A DNA stretch of 64,000 nt from Synchiropus splendidus (Eukaryota > Chordata > Actinopteri > Syngnathiformes > Callionymidae): the NCBI RefSeq assembly GCF_027744825.2, contig NC_071343.1:11938366-12002365 (forward strand), given 5' to 3'. Below are positions 12,201 through 47,465 of the stretch, in pieces; position 1 is the first letter of the stretch; each line of letters begins with the position of its first letter. Position numbers and translations under genes: made by a program. Under the pieces are notes generated by a model. That model did no database searches and had not been told where the DNA came from. It saw only the letters and a list, made by a program, of their open reading frames with translations.

Positions 12201-15200
12201 TTTGCTATTTATAGTCAGTAATCTATATTGTAAAATGATTTCTCATTAAAAATAAAATGTATGAATCAAGTAACATATATATATATTTTTTTCCGAATGA
12301 TATACATTGAATTTCAATTTCACATTTGGCTTCTGGACCTTTTTTGGACCCCCTTTTTTGCCATACTTACACAACTTTTTTTTTTTTTTTTTATCACAGC
12401 AATAAGTGTAATAATCTAAAACTCTTTTCTGGGCAGGTCTCATCACCTTAGGCAGCTTGCTGCGCCGGAGGAACTTGGGCAGAACGTCCCTGCCTGAGTT
12501 GGGTGGGTAGACCTCATGGATCTCAATGGTGTCATCGGCCAGGAAGTAGTGAAGAATGAGCTCTCGCGGGTCCCCGAACATGGTCTTAGAGTCGTCCCAG
12601 AGGCAGTAGAAACGCAGGACTTGCCGGTCGTGGTCCATGAACTGCTTCATCGTGTCCAGTCGTTCGTACGGCCGACGGGGCGCGATCCTGTCCTCAGCCT
12701 GGAGGGCAGAAGGTCAGTGGTGAACTGGTGTTGGGATTATTTTTGACTTCCACATGCTTGATTTTTTATGTTGTTATTTTGTTAAATATGCATTATATAT
12801 TAGTGGTTTATAAAGATGTACTCTTTTGAATATGTTTTACAATAATAAAGTGTAAATTATATATTTTTTAATGTTCCTCCGGTACTTCAAATAAATAATA
12901 TAATATATAATAAATACAAAAATAAAAAATTAAAGAGCTCCAACCTGCTGCCGGACTTTGCTGTAGGGGTCGTCCGGTATGTCGACGCGGTCGTTGAGTC
13001 GGACCCCGAGTTTAGTGAAGAAATTCCTGGTGAAGGGGTCGCAGTCGGTGATGATAAACTTACGGGCGAACAGCTCCATCTCCTGGTTAATGTTGAAGTG
13101 GTAGATGTTGTAGAACTCCTCCTGGTTGGGAGGCGGGAGCGGGATCTTCTGGCGGTGGATGAAGACGCCTGCGTGAGAAATCAATGAAACGCTTGAATGT
13201 AGTGAAAAGAAGAAAATGTGACTGTTTGGTAAACACCGTATTTTCTGACCACATGAGACATTTCTATTGTGACGTGCGTACTCACTGATATTTTGAGTAT
13301 TTATACATGTTATTGGTTGAGCAAATATCCTCAATACAATACAGCTCTGCACATATATAGATTCTAACTGTAAAAATAATATGGCATCTAGATTATAAAC
13401 ATTAAACATACGCACAGACCAACTCAGTGTTTAAACAAATGGCTATTTATTTTTTTATTTATTTCACTTCCTGGTCCATCAATAACCTCATGGCAAATTC
13501 TAATTCAACCTGGATTTGTGACCAACCGTCACCTCTTACCTTGTTTCATGCCGCTGTTCTTGCTCTTGGGCTCCACGACCTGGATGGTGTCGTCCTCCAG
13601 GTAGAAGTAGATCTTACACTTCCTGATTCTGTACAGCTCGTTCTGATTATAGGGAACTATCTCCTTGAAGTAAGCATCGAAACACAGAGCCTGGAAGGGA
13701 GAATGGGATTGAGTTGAGAAAGTGGGTCGATGACGAAGCCAAGCTGCTGCCGCACACCTGTTTGTTGAACGTCACCCACGAAGGTAAGTCGTTGCACTGG
13801 GCTTTGGGGTAGACAGACTGCTTGGGTTTGGCCTTCTGACCTTTGAGTGGCTCTCCTCCAATGCCCGGCTTGATGCTTCCGACCATCATTGGGATTCCAT
13901 TGGTGTAATCGAAATGTTGGGATTTGTGGAATTTGTCCATCTGGATCTGAAAACAAAAAACATTTCTAAATGTACTTCAATATTTCCAGCTGCAGCTTAA
14001 CTTTTTAGATGAAGTTTTTATTCTTCTAACCAGCTTTATGTGGTTCATCATAGAAACACTTTCCAGAGCCACAACTGAAGTCAATGACACTCAGAAATTC
14101 TAAGGTAAATCATTTGAAAAGCCTTGAGACAGACGTTGCTAACAGTTTGCACAATTAAAATGATACACGCAATGCACAGTGTTGGACCGTAACAGTAACA
14201 CTGTGTTGTAATAAGTGTCCAATATATCAACAAGTGTCTGATAGATCATGAGCTGTAAAATGTGGTTTTAAATATGACATTAAAAATCACCTGTTTGTCG
14301 ATGGCCGCCTTTGTTGGCATGTCACTGCGCTGTGACATCGGGTAGAGGAAGTATTTTCGTTTGACCCTCTGCCCGGTCAGTGGTTGACCTCCAATCCCCG
14401 GCTTCTTGTTGCCCACCATCATGGGGACGCCGTTGGAGTAGTCGAAATGTTGAGACTTGTGGTATTTGTCGGTTGGCAACTGAAAGAAGTGTATTGAGTT
14501 GAAATAGTTGTGTTGCAGATGCGATAAAGACATAGAGGAGAAGTGTAGTTGTCACTGAAGCAACACTTGACAGGACATGCTTTAAAGTAAAAGAAATGAA
14601 AACAACAATAAAATTCTCTCTGGTTCAGGTTGACACAAGACAAGTAATATAAATATAAATACATCAGACCAAATACAATTCTGTAATGAAGAGACAAAAG
14701 ATATTATCAGATGTGAAAATGAAAATATTGTTCGGCAATAAATATAAAATTTAATAATTAAGAAATAATTGAGATGCAACAAAACACAAACGGATTATTA
14801 ATGTCATACATTTTTTTTAAATATAATGATAAAATTCACCAATAAACAATACATTTCATTAGATGAAAAGACTTCTTTGATAATACCTAAAATAATAATC
14901 ATAATCTGATTCAAGTATTTGAATTATAATGCAAAAAATAAAAATGTAAAATATAACAATAATCACGAGGCAAAACAATCCAATGAGAATGTTTGATTTA
15001 TAAATAAATAAATAAAAAGCTAATATATCAATTCAAATTCAAGTAAAAAATAATAATTTGATCTTAAATGTGTAAAAATATAAAAAATGTATAATAAATA
15101 AAAATGAGAAAAATGTAAAAATCATGAATGCAAATAAATGTGTTCAAGTAAGTTGCCTTCTACTGAAAATCTCATCATCACAAAAATATCAATATACATT

Positions 15201-15346
15201 TGCTTAAAGGTAAAGAATTGAATTATTGAAACGTTATTACTGCACATTAGAAAAACATGTGAGACCAAAAAGGAGAACAAGATTCCCTGCAGCATCTCTC
15301 CTTCACACCGAGGAAGAGACCAGAGACTTGTCGTCTCACTCACCAT
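3256..15346 (-). CDS. efhc2: EF-hand domain-containing protein 2 (DM10 protein), 3' end missing
   Basis: EFHC2 is a DM10-domain protein of motile cilia and the axonemal doublet microtubule. Exons read on the minus strand: 15344-15346 (proposed, Met only), 14291-14479 and/or 13758-13946 (duplicated exon), 13540-13690, 12945-13168, 12447-12698, 11753-11860, 10179-10317, 9428-9593, 9227-9369, 7926-8122, 7536-7669, 6580-6774, 3526-3618, 3256-3355. All phases join without a stop. With one copy of the duplicated exon this gives 697 codons plus the start Met; human EFHC2 is about 749 residues. Recognisable signatures are KPGIGGEPL, YFYLEDDTIQVVEP, FGDPRELILHYFLADDTIEI, NVWGRKVILTECDDFTKH, PPYNGFGSEEDSL, FFLSDDTISVFE and EYTLNYMEQ. 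They mark DM10 domains near residues 66-178, 207-355 and 414-520, followed by a degenerate EF-hand (DPANSGYIGYE). The terminal exon (human ends with a segment containing VWLGMPSP) was not found. EFHC1 is less likely because the N-terminal KPGIGGEPL block and the fundc1/kdm6a neighbours fit EFHC2. Confidence 0.93.
3619..6579 (-). other. Large efhc2 intron with a foldback element
   Basis: This 2.96-kb intron separates the efhc2 exons ending ..LQDKKR and starting TKVLSLKEM. The part from about 3740 to 4320 is very AT-rich. The interval 5409-5903 carries a long inverted repeat (separate entry). No exon-like segment was recognised in it. Confidence 0.7.
5409..5903. mobile_element. Foldback (long terminal inverted repeat) element
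   Basis: The left arm, about 5409-5475, contains ACTTTTGCGTCCTATACTGA. The reverse complement of 5837-5903 contains ACTTTTGCGTCCCATACTGA, and the match continues on both sides (CCTTCAGCGT at the inner end, TTGA..TTGG at the outer end). Arms are about 67 bp with roughly 360 bp between them. There is no transposase frame. The family name is unknown to me. No clear target-site duplication was found. Confidence 0.65.
10621..11322. mobile_element. TA-flanked non-autonomous Tc1/mariner- or Tigger-like element
   Basis: The element starts CAGTGGCACCTCGGTTCTCG and its other end, read in reverse, starts CAGTGATTCCTCAGTTTTAG. Both ends are flanked by TA (10619-10620 and 11323-11324). Near each end there are repeated TTCGAA / GTTCGA words. 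At about 702 bp it has no credible transposase frame. It sits in the efhc2 intron between the exons at 10179-10317 and 11753-11860. Confidence 0.75.
13758..13946 (-). other. efhc2: efhc2 duplicated exon, canonical copy
   Basis: This 189-nt exon has phase 0 at both ends: acceptor TTTTCAG before ATC CAG ATG, donor CAG/GTGTGC. It encodes 63 residues with HKSQHFDYTNG, KPGIGGEPLKGQ, YPKAQCNDLPSWVTFNKQ. The second half (YPK...DLPSW..F.KQ) matches the human EFHC2 exon closely, so this is taken as the ancestral version. The next exon toward the 3' end starts ALCFDAYF and opens the first DM10 domain. Confidence 0.9.
13948..14290 (-). other. Intron between the two duplicated efhc2 exons
   Basis: This 344-bp spacer (13947-14290) separates the duplicated exons. 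I see no third exon copy in it. A competing RNA secondary structure, as in some mutually exclusive exon clusters, could not be judged by eye. Confidence 0.6.
14291..14479 (-). other. efhc2: efhc2 duplicated exon, divergent copy
   Basis: This second 189-nt exon lies 344 bp upstream (in gene orientation) of the canonical copy. It has the same 0-0 phase, an acceptor (TTCTTTCAG) and a donor (CAG/GTGATT). It encodes 63 residues with HKSQHFDYSNG, KPGIGGQPLTGQ and ending AAIDKQ. By my count 36 of 63 residues match the neighbour copy with no gaps. Similarity is strong in the first two thirds and weak in the last third, where the DLPSW block is replaced by DMPTK. The open frame and intact splice sites argue for a used exon, not a relic. 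Either mutually exclusive use or inclusion of both copies keeps the frame. Confidence 0.82.
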
Positions 15347-16932
15347 TATCACAGATTTTTGCTATGTGCGTTTCAAATTAGAATCATAGGCTCAAAGGTT
15401 GAGGCTTTTAATTGACACCTGGTGCTTAATTGATGGACTGTGGCTGTATTTATATTCTTAGCTGTGGGGGCGCTCGAGCACAGCTTTGAAATCACAAGCT
15501 GCCAGTGACAGACAAAAGACACAAAGAATCAAAGACACAGGTGAATAAAGCCACAAACAGTCTCAAAGAGTTTGCTGATACTATTCTTACTGTGTGATGA
15601 CGAGTGGAACTGAGCTTTTATTTGTTTAGTCGTTGGTTAGATATGAGCAAGTATTTAATGTAGCTGTGATGTAAAACTGAAATGAAACATTGAGTTGAGT
15701 AAAGCTTTATTGGTTATGTTGGTTATTATTTTTTTTTTTTTATGAAAAAAAAATTGAGAAATATGATCATTTTGTGAACAGTATTATATATTATTATATG
15801 GTATATCATTTCTATTGTCCGAAGTCTATTTTTAAATCAAAACATGTCTTTAAAATGTGTGTTCTACAGATTCGTATTTCACATATTTTATGTCAAAGCA
15901 AGAAAGGCATTGAGACAGCCAGTCAGGTGGCATTAAGGACAAGGAGAATTCTATATTGTCTATATTGAATCTATATTGAGCTGGGAAATGAGGACAGAAA
16001 ATGGATAACGCTTCTTTCTTCACAGCAAAATTTAGACACTGTAAAAATGTAAAAACTACTGAAGGCCATCTAATCTGTGTTCCACCAGATACAACTCAAA
16101 ATGTTTCGGGAGTTACAGTATTTTCTCCCCCAGGTCAAGGTTCTAAAAGGGAAGCAGATTTGTATTTCCTGCTCAGAATCCTGGTTGTTGTTTGTCATTT
16201 AAAAAAATACTCTGAAATTGATTTTGGGAAACACGATCGGGGGTTAAAGACATGCAGTGATTTTTGTAAATGTTTAAAAAAGTAACTTAACATGCAGAGT
16301 AATGGTTGCTAGCTTGACTTTGAGTTGACTTTTTCCCTCACTTGCAGTGTGTTGCATTATCATCTTATGCATCTGACACAAACATTGGTGCGTGCGAACC
16401 AATGGTTACTTTTTAACAACTTAAAAAAAGCAGTTATTACAACCATTGTTAAAACTCACCATTGTCATAGTTACCTTTGACTTGTTCTTATTAAACATTC
16501 TATTAACCAAGTCTTAATGAAGTTACTCACATTACTGGAGGCAGTTTACTCCGTCAGGAAACTCAGCCTGGTCTGTAAAACCTTTATAAGCTCTTTCAGC
16601 TCAACTGAAGTGGTGTTTATGGTTACCATGGAAACCACCCCTTCTCGTGGTGCCGGGGGCGTGTCGCCACGTGGCACGAAATTTGAAAGGAAAGCTTGAG
16701 AAGACATGCATTGGAATATTTTAAGTTGTTTTGTGGGATACATACAAGAACATTTCCATGCTTGTTTACAAGATGGGCCTCTGATGCACATATACCTGCA
16801 GCCACTTCTGCTCTCCTGCAAGTTGAACATAACAGAAAGACAACAGTAGTTTTTCAGCTACAATGGTTTCGACTGCTGTACAAAAGCTCCAGTTTTGGGT
16901 GAAAGACACAGACTTCAGTTCACAAACCAAAA
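14480..16932. other. AT-rich interval, efhc2 5' side to fundc1 3' end
   Basis: The stretch 14700-15125 is extremely AT-rich with no coding signal. From 15455 to 16932 there is intergenic DNA between the efhc2 5' side and the fundc1 poly(A) signal. A MALPLLPG-type efhc2 first exon was looked for here on the minus strand and not found. Confidence 0.6.
15344..15454 (-). promoter_or_regulatory. efhc2: Possible efhc2 promoter and one-codon first exon
   Basis: On the minus strand a TATAAATA sequence (15447-15454) is followed about 100 nt later by ATG directly abutting a perfect splice donor (AATG/GTGAGT, ATG at 15344-15346). A very short upstream ORF (ATG ATT CTA ATT TGA) lies between them. Splicing this Met in phase 0 to either duplicated exon would give M-LPTDK or M-IQMDK. 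Mammalian EFHC2 starts with a longer MALPLLPG-type exon, which I could not find here, so this assignment is an inference and may be wrong. Confidence 0.33.
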
Positions 16933-17511
16933 TTTATTGGGTGCAATTTTAAAAATAGATGCAGGCGATATCACTCTCCAAACTTCCTCAAGAAAGGCAA
17001 ACCCACTCCCAGCAGCACTTGGGACGAGTTAAACATTGGTGGATAGAAACACTTCATGACTGTAACCAAGCAATACAAGGAAGGAATTGAGGGCACCACC
17101 AGATATTCAACGTAACAACCTCAGAGTGTGGCTATAAACAATAAAGCTGCTCAGTTTGAACTGAGAGTTGTAAGTAAAGTGCCATGGAATAAATAGACGA
17201 GCCATGTGCCTGACTTCTATCTGCTCTTTCTCAGCATTAATGTGCAACACCGTTTTACATTTCCATACAATTCATTGTCAGTCAAAGCTTTTATTCTTAA
17301 ATACCCTGCCTGATGTGAGCCGTGACTCGGCCGGGGAAGTGGAGCGTTTTCAGATTACACATCGCTACAGTAAGTCGAGGGGAGGCACAACGTTTTCTGT
17401 AGCGAAACTTGGCTACAAGCTAATGATAAGATAAAAATATTGGATGACCAAGTAGCAAAAGGTCCAGCACTCTTTTCTAGTTTGCTTTTTTCCCCAGGAG
17501 TATCACAGAGA
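16933..17511 (-). other. fundc1: fundc1 3' UTR with two candidate poly(A) signals
   Basis: Downstream of the TAG stop (17512-17514) the minus strand has AATAAA at 17290-17295 and again at 16933-16938. The UTR would be about 220 or 580 nt. Which signal is used cannot be told from the sequence. Confidence 0.5.
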
Positions 17512-19452
17512 CTAGGAGGCCAGGCCGAGGAGGAAACCTCCCACAAAGCCGCTGGTGACAACAATGTTCTTCTTCACAAACTCTGTTGTCTGGAAAATAA
17601 ACATAAATAAATGACAAACTTCCCAAGGAATTTGAAAAACAAAACAAAAAGGGTAATAATAAATAGAGTCTCAAAAACCAACAGCTCAACAGAAATCTCA
17701 CCTTTTCAACAAAGGTGTTCAGCTCTGGACCAGCCTGATGGGTGCTCTTCTTTATCTGCTTCTTAGCTTTGTTGACGTCCTTCTCTACTCTCTTCCAGTC
17801 CACCTGGATGTAGCCGCTGTTGTTGGCAATCTGAAGAGCAATGAGTTACAAAGGTTTATCTGAAGACAAAGCAGCAGCAAAGTAACAAAAAAAAGAATCT
17901 AGCTCAAGGTCAAAACAAAGAGGGGTGATGATGCATGTGCTACATTAAGTGATTCTGGACAAACAAGAAAAGGTGTGCAGAACGTTGCATTAGTCAAAAT
18001 GCAGAAGTTAACAATAACATGCTGAAATGTAATCTGACTTTAGGCTATACCTGATCAATTTAGTTGCAGTCTGTTGCTTTCCTGAGCAACATCAGACATT
18101 GTTCTGGCCAACAAGCTAAAGATGGCCAAGAAATTTACTCTATAATGTTGCTTTACACACCACGTTTAATAAGGCACCAGAAGGCGGAGGAGAACAAATT
18201 CTGAGATAAAAGACAGCGTTGTGGTGAAGAGGTATTTTCACCTCGGCCCTAAATCAAAATCCCGTGGGTTAAAACAAGTAATTCAATGAGTTTAAACAGT
18301 ATCATAGGTAGAAATTGAGAAATAAATGAATAATACCTGGAGCAACAGGAGCCCTCCCCCAACAGCTGTCGCAGCAACTTTCCCGACCTTCTGGAACAGA
18401 TAACCTGCACACCTAAATCCAGTCAAACACAAACTTTTATCAAGATCACTTTACAATGCAGATACACAACTCTATCACAAGAAGTCATAAACTTATTGTA
18501 TTTATGATGTTTCCATCTCTACTATGGCTAATCCCCGTGCCAGATGGTTTCTCTTTCAATCTCACCTTGTTGACCTTTGCTTTTCAGTTTACAACTATGA
18601 AAAGCAAAGTCAGGTCGAGCTTTATCTATATGACTTTAAGAACTTAAGAAAGACTTTAAAACTTCATGATCTCTGGAGTCATTTCATGCTTTTTTGTTGA
18701 CACGTCTGCAGTCTCACAATGGTTGCCAAATTGCATTGTTACTAAGCAGATTACTTTCTCATCCAGATCATTAAGAGCTTTGCATTTACAGCAAATCCTG
18801 TTCAACATCCTCCTGCAAGGGACACCACTTCTCTCATACAACAGAATTTAGGAGAGGAGAATGATAGTGGACAGCAAGTGAGAACGTATTCACCATCCAC
18901 TCGCTCCCCCTATGGCGATCTGTGTGGCCACGGAGTACTTCTCCGCCAGAGGGCCGGAGTTTTTGCCGAACAACCGGTTCCACCATGGCTGACGTTTGGC
19001 GTATTCCGTCAGGTCCACGACTTTGTCGTAGATCTCTTCATCGAGCTCTGAACACAGAGAGAGAGGAAAGTGAAGACTGGCCACACAGCGCTCAGTAAAC
19101 AGCACTGTAGGCCATTAAACAGACACATTACAGGTGCACATCATGTATGCGTACAAGCATAAATCACGCGCAGTACACGTAGCACTATGTGCTTTTCTGC
19201 AAGCGGCAGAATGACGTGCTGGACACATGTCATTCTGAGGGGCAGCAACACATTCAAACTCCAGCTAAAGTTAGCAGAGGTGACAGAAACTAGTCAGAAA
19301 ACGTACGCAACAACGTCAGACACGGCGACTGAAACACGTTTACGAGACAACTGCAAGCCGTAGACATATGCGCAACACGTGACAAGATTCAAAGTCACCC
19401 AATAACACGACATTAGAACAATTATTTCCATACCCTTGTCGCGATTCGCCAT
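17512..19452 (-). CDS. fundc1: FUN14 domain-containing protein 1 (mitophagy receptor)
   Basis: FUNDC1 is an outer mitochondrial membrane receptor that recruits LC3 during hypoxia-induced mitophagy and works at ER-mitochondria contacts. Five coding exons join in frame to 151 residues (human 155): 19434-19452, 18894-19047, 18337-18412, 17702-17830, 17512-17589, ending in TAG. The start ATG is preceded by CCAAA and begins MANRDKE. Seen in order: an LC3-interacting motif YDKV (residues 13-16), [32 protein letters not shown] leading into the first membrane helix, the glycine-rich AATAVGGG second helix, [18 protein letters not shown] loop, and the C-terminal [12 protein letters not shown]. Odd: Ser13 and Ser17 of the mammalian protein, phosphorylation sites around the LC3 motif, are acidic or Ile here. 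FUNDC2 is less likely given [10 protein letters not shown] and the efhc2/kdm6a neighbours. Confidence 0.95.
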
Positions 19453-19504
19453 TTTGGGTAGCGGGCCGTTTTCAGCTGCCGCAGCTTCCGGGGTTCATTT
19501 GCAT
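19447..19504 (-). promoter_or_regulatory. fundc1 proximal promoter motifs
   Basis: Just upstream of and across the fundc1 start there is a perfect octamer ATTTGCAT (19497-19504), an ETS-like CCGGAAG on the minus strand (19485-19491), and CAAAATGGCG (19447-19456), a YY1-type word that includes the start codon. There is no TATA box, as expected of a housekeeping promoter. Confidence 0.5.
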
Positions 19505-20972
19505 ATTCTACACTGGACAAATCTCAACATTGCGTTGTTCTGTTGCCGCAAATATCCAAAAGCTAAATAATTTCAATGTCATAATAGTTTTTTTCCATTA
19601 CTTTAGTCGGAAATTAGGCGATACGTCATACATTTACGGTACAACGGCAAAACAATCAACATCTTTTAAGAAATTACAATAACACAAGAAACTCACACAT
19701 GAATAAATGAAAAAGTGACGATTATCTATTCGTATAAGACGAAATATAATAGATTCGCTACCGGCACGCCGGAGCCGATGTGCATCCTGGGTAATGCAGT
19801 CATGTACATTTCGGCAGTTAAAACTGCATAATCTATCCTTTAAATGTTTTGCCACCATGTATTCAATATTACAGTGTTTTACTTCAAGGTGCAACAAAAA
19901 AACACACCTTAATTTTCTTAAATATTTATCTCAATAATAAAAATTAAATGTGATGACACCTTATCTTTAAAATTATTTCAAATAAATTACTATAAAACAA
20001 ATTGTTCAACAAGTATTCTGTGACGCAGATATTTTTGTATATTATTATAGTATGTATATGTATATATTATAGTTCTTTTATTGTGAAAATTGAAATCAAA
20101 TATATTAAAAGACGACACATATAATTAAGCGTGGACTTTTATTTGATACGCTGGACACAATATGTCACAGTAATAGCTAAAGACTTCACTGCAACACATA
20201 ATAAAATACATCAAAATAACCATTAATAATTCAAGGTTAGTAATGCATCTGTATTGGAGCGGCTACAAGGAGGTGTGATCATAATAATGATGTTGGATTT
20301 TTTCGGCGCTGGGATCAATTTAAATACAGGGAATGAACGCGAGTGGAAGAAGTAGTTTTCGACATTTCCATCACTCCATCAGTACAGTATAAATGCAACG
20401 TTGGCACAAATGCCCGTCATTTTCTTAAATGACGGCGGGTCCGACCAATAGATATGCGGCAAAGTTGAGTTACGTAATCATAATACTGCTCGTCTGCCCA
20501 ATTGGAGCGCGTAAGGCGGAGCTTGGTGGATTGTTTGATGTGTGCGTGCGCGCGCCCGTCCGCGTGTACGCCTCACGTCAACTGTAGACGATCACATGAC
20601 GGCGAATACCGGCCGTTGATTGGCGCAGTGAAAGAGAAGGCGTGGCCACAGAGGCGGCGTGCGTTTGCCTATGTGACACAATTACAACAAGTTTGAGCCG
20701 ATGGTTGGAGAAGTTTGCGATATTATCAGTAACAAGAGCCGCAAAACCCGACAGTGCATCAGCTTCATGCAGTCGCCGGCACTGGAGTCCACGCTGTGTT
20801 GTTTGGCACAATGAGGAGGGTGGAGGGTAACTTGAAAGGGTCTTTTCCTTGAGGATTTGGCACGAAATAACGCTACGCCCCGTTTTAGTCCTGGATAAGG
20901 TGTGTGGCGCCCTCGCAGCCATTGCATCTCCCCGGATTTGCTCGGTCCCGTTGGAATTTCACCGCTCTTCTC
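19505..20972. promoter_or_regulatory. Intergenic region and kdm6a promoter/5' UTR
   Basis: The first kilobase is AT-rich and featureless. From about 20440 the DNA becomes CpG-rich: CCAAT at 20445-20449, an inverted CCAAT (ATTGG) at 20619-20623, a CpG run at 20525-20570, and a TCACATGA E-box-like word at 20592-20599. This fits a TATA-less CpG-island promoter driving kdm6a. The transcription start was not located. The two divergent genes start 1.5 kb apart, so a shared promoter is possible but not shown. Confidence 0.5.
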
Positions 20973-46139
<25,167 letters not shown>

Positions 46140-46154
<15 letters not shown>

Positions 46155-46310
46155 AATCTGAAGGAGCCTTGAGAATTTTTCACTGAGGACCCTCAAATGT
46201 TTTCTAATGAAACAGCTTAGTAAGCACTGTACAGAGACCTGACAGTAGGTTTATGTTTGAAGGATGTTTTAAGCGTCGATAAATAAAACTGTGTTTATTT
46301 ACACCTGCTG
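46140..46310 (+). other. kdm6a: Proposed kdm6a last exon and 3' UTR
   Basis: After exon 29 (..YDQFTL) a strong pyrimidine tract and CCCCAG lead to AGT ACC TGC CAT TAA, which would end the protein in STCH. AATAAA follows at 46282-46287. Mammalian UTX ends with a different short exon (APPLPSASS). Another possibility is read-through of exon 29 to the stop at 45558-45560. The exact C-terminus is therefore uncertain. Confidence 0.4.
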
Positions 46311-46416
46311 AGTTCCTTCATGCTTTAGTGGTGTAGTGTCCTCTCTGTCCTCCTGTTTTTGTTTTTGTTTTTTTCCCCCAGCTGGGGGAAACATCATTTC
46401 TGACATCATCCTGGAA

Positions 46417-46472
46417 CCATCCATCGATCCATCGATCCATCCATCCTTCTATCCATCCATCCTTCTATCCAT
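46417..46472. repeat. CCAT/CGAT tetranucleotide microsatellite
   Basis: Imperfect repeats of CCAT with ATCG and TTCT interruptions run for about 56 bp, shortly after the kdm6a poly(A) signal. Confidence 0.8.
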
Positions 46473-46682
46473 TCTTATTATATCCTTATTTCTTCATTTT
46501 CCACTCCTGTTCTTTTCGGTTTCCTTCTTGCCCACTCGTTTCCTGTCGCATCTCAACTATGAATAAAGTCTCGCTGCTCTGAAAGTGAACAGCAGTGGAC
46601 GGACGCTGACTCTTGAAAGAGCCTCACACGTGACGCGCCCAGCTGTGCCGGCGCACTCCTGACAGCCACTTCATTACCATGA

Positions 46683-46697
46683 CTGCAGGGGGCGCTC
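46683..46697 (+). promoter_or_regulatory. CTCF-like site
   Basis: CTGCAGGGGGCGCTC fits the CTCF core (CAGRKGGCRS). It lies in a GC-rich patch about 390 bp downstream of the kdm6a poly(A) signal. A similar word, GTGAGGGGGCGCTGT, occurs at 54010-54024. Confidence 0.4.
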
Positions 46698-47039
46698 TGG
46701 TGCGGCCGCGACCTCGCTTCAATTAGCGGTTATTAAAGTCTGCCTCCTGCCGCCGCGCGCGCTCCCCCCGCTGCACTTACCGCGCGAAAGTCACCGCTGG
46801 GGAGGAGTTTGACATTTTGGGAAATATCAGAGAGAGTCTCGGGTCTTTGTTCTGGTCGCGACACGTTTTAATTCTGTCTGTCGTTCAGGAACTTAATCGA
46901 CTGTTGGCGACGTGAGAGCGGAAGTAAATTGTTTAGGCACGTGGCCTCCGCAGTTCTGTGGTCATGTGACCCACCTCCCTACTGTACACGTGAGGCTCTG
47001 AGAACCGCTTTTGTTTTTCTGCACTCATTTTACCTCCAT

Positions 47040-47465
47040 CTTCTCTTCCGCTTCACCTTGTTCTCCCCTTGTTCCTCCATCTTCTCTTCTGCTCCACCTT
47101 GTTCTCCCTTTCTTCTTACATCGTCTCTTCTGCTCCACCTTGTTCTCCCCTTGTTCCTCCACCTTCTCTTCTGCTCCACCTTGTTCCTCCATCTTCTCTT
47201 CTGCTCCACCTTGTTCTCCCCTTGTTCCTCCACCTTCTCTTCTGCTCCACCTTGTTCCTCCATCTTCTCTTCTGCTCCACCTTGTTCTCCCCTTGTTCCT
47301 CCATCTTCTCTTCTGCTCCACCTTGTTCTCCCCTTGTTCCTCCATCTTCTCTTCTGCTCCACCTTGTTCTCCCCAAGTTCCTCCGTCGTCTCTTCTGCTC
47401 CACCTTGTTCCTGTCTTGTTCCTCCATCTGCTCTTCTGCTCCACCTTGTTCCTCCATCTTCTTCT
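47040..47465. repeat. Minisatellite of 42- and 30-bp units
   Basis: The long unit combines a CTTGTTCTCCC segment with CTTGTTCCTCCATCTTCTCT plus CTGCTCCAC. A shorter 30-bp unit lacks the first segment. Roughly ten units are present. Both unit lengths are multiples of three, so long open frames appear on both strands (up to 332 codons on plus, 159 on minus). These are a by-product of the repeat. Confidence 0.85.
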
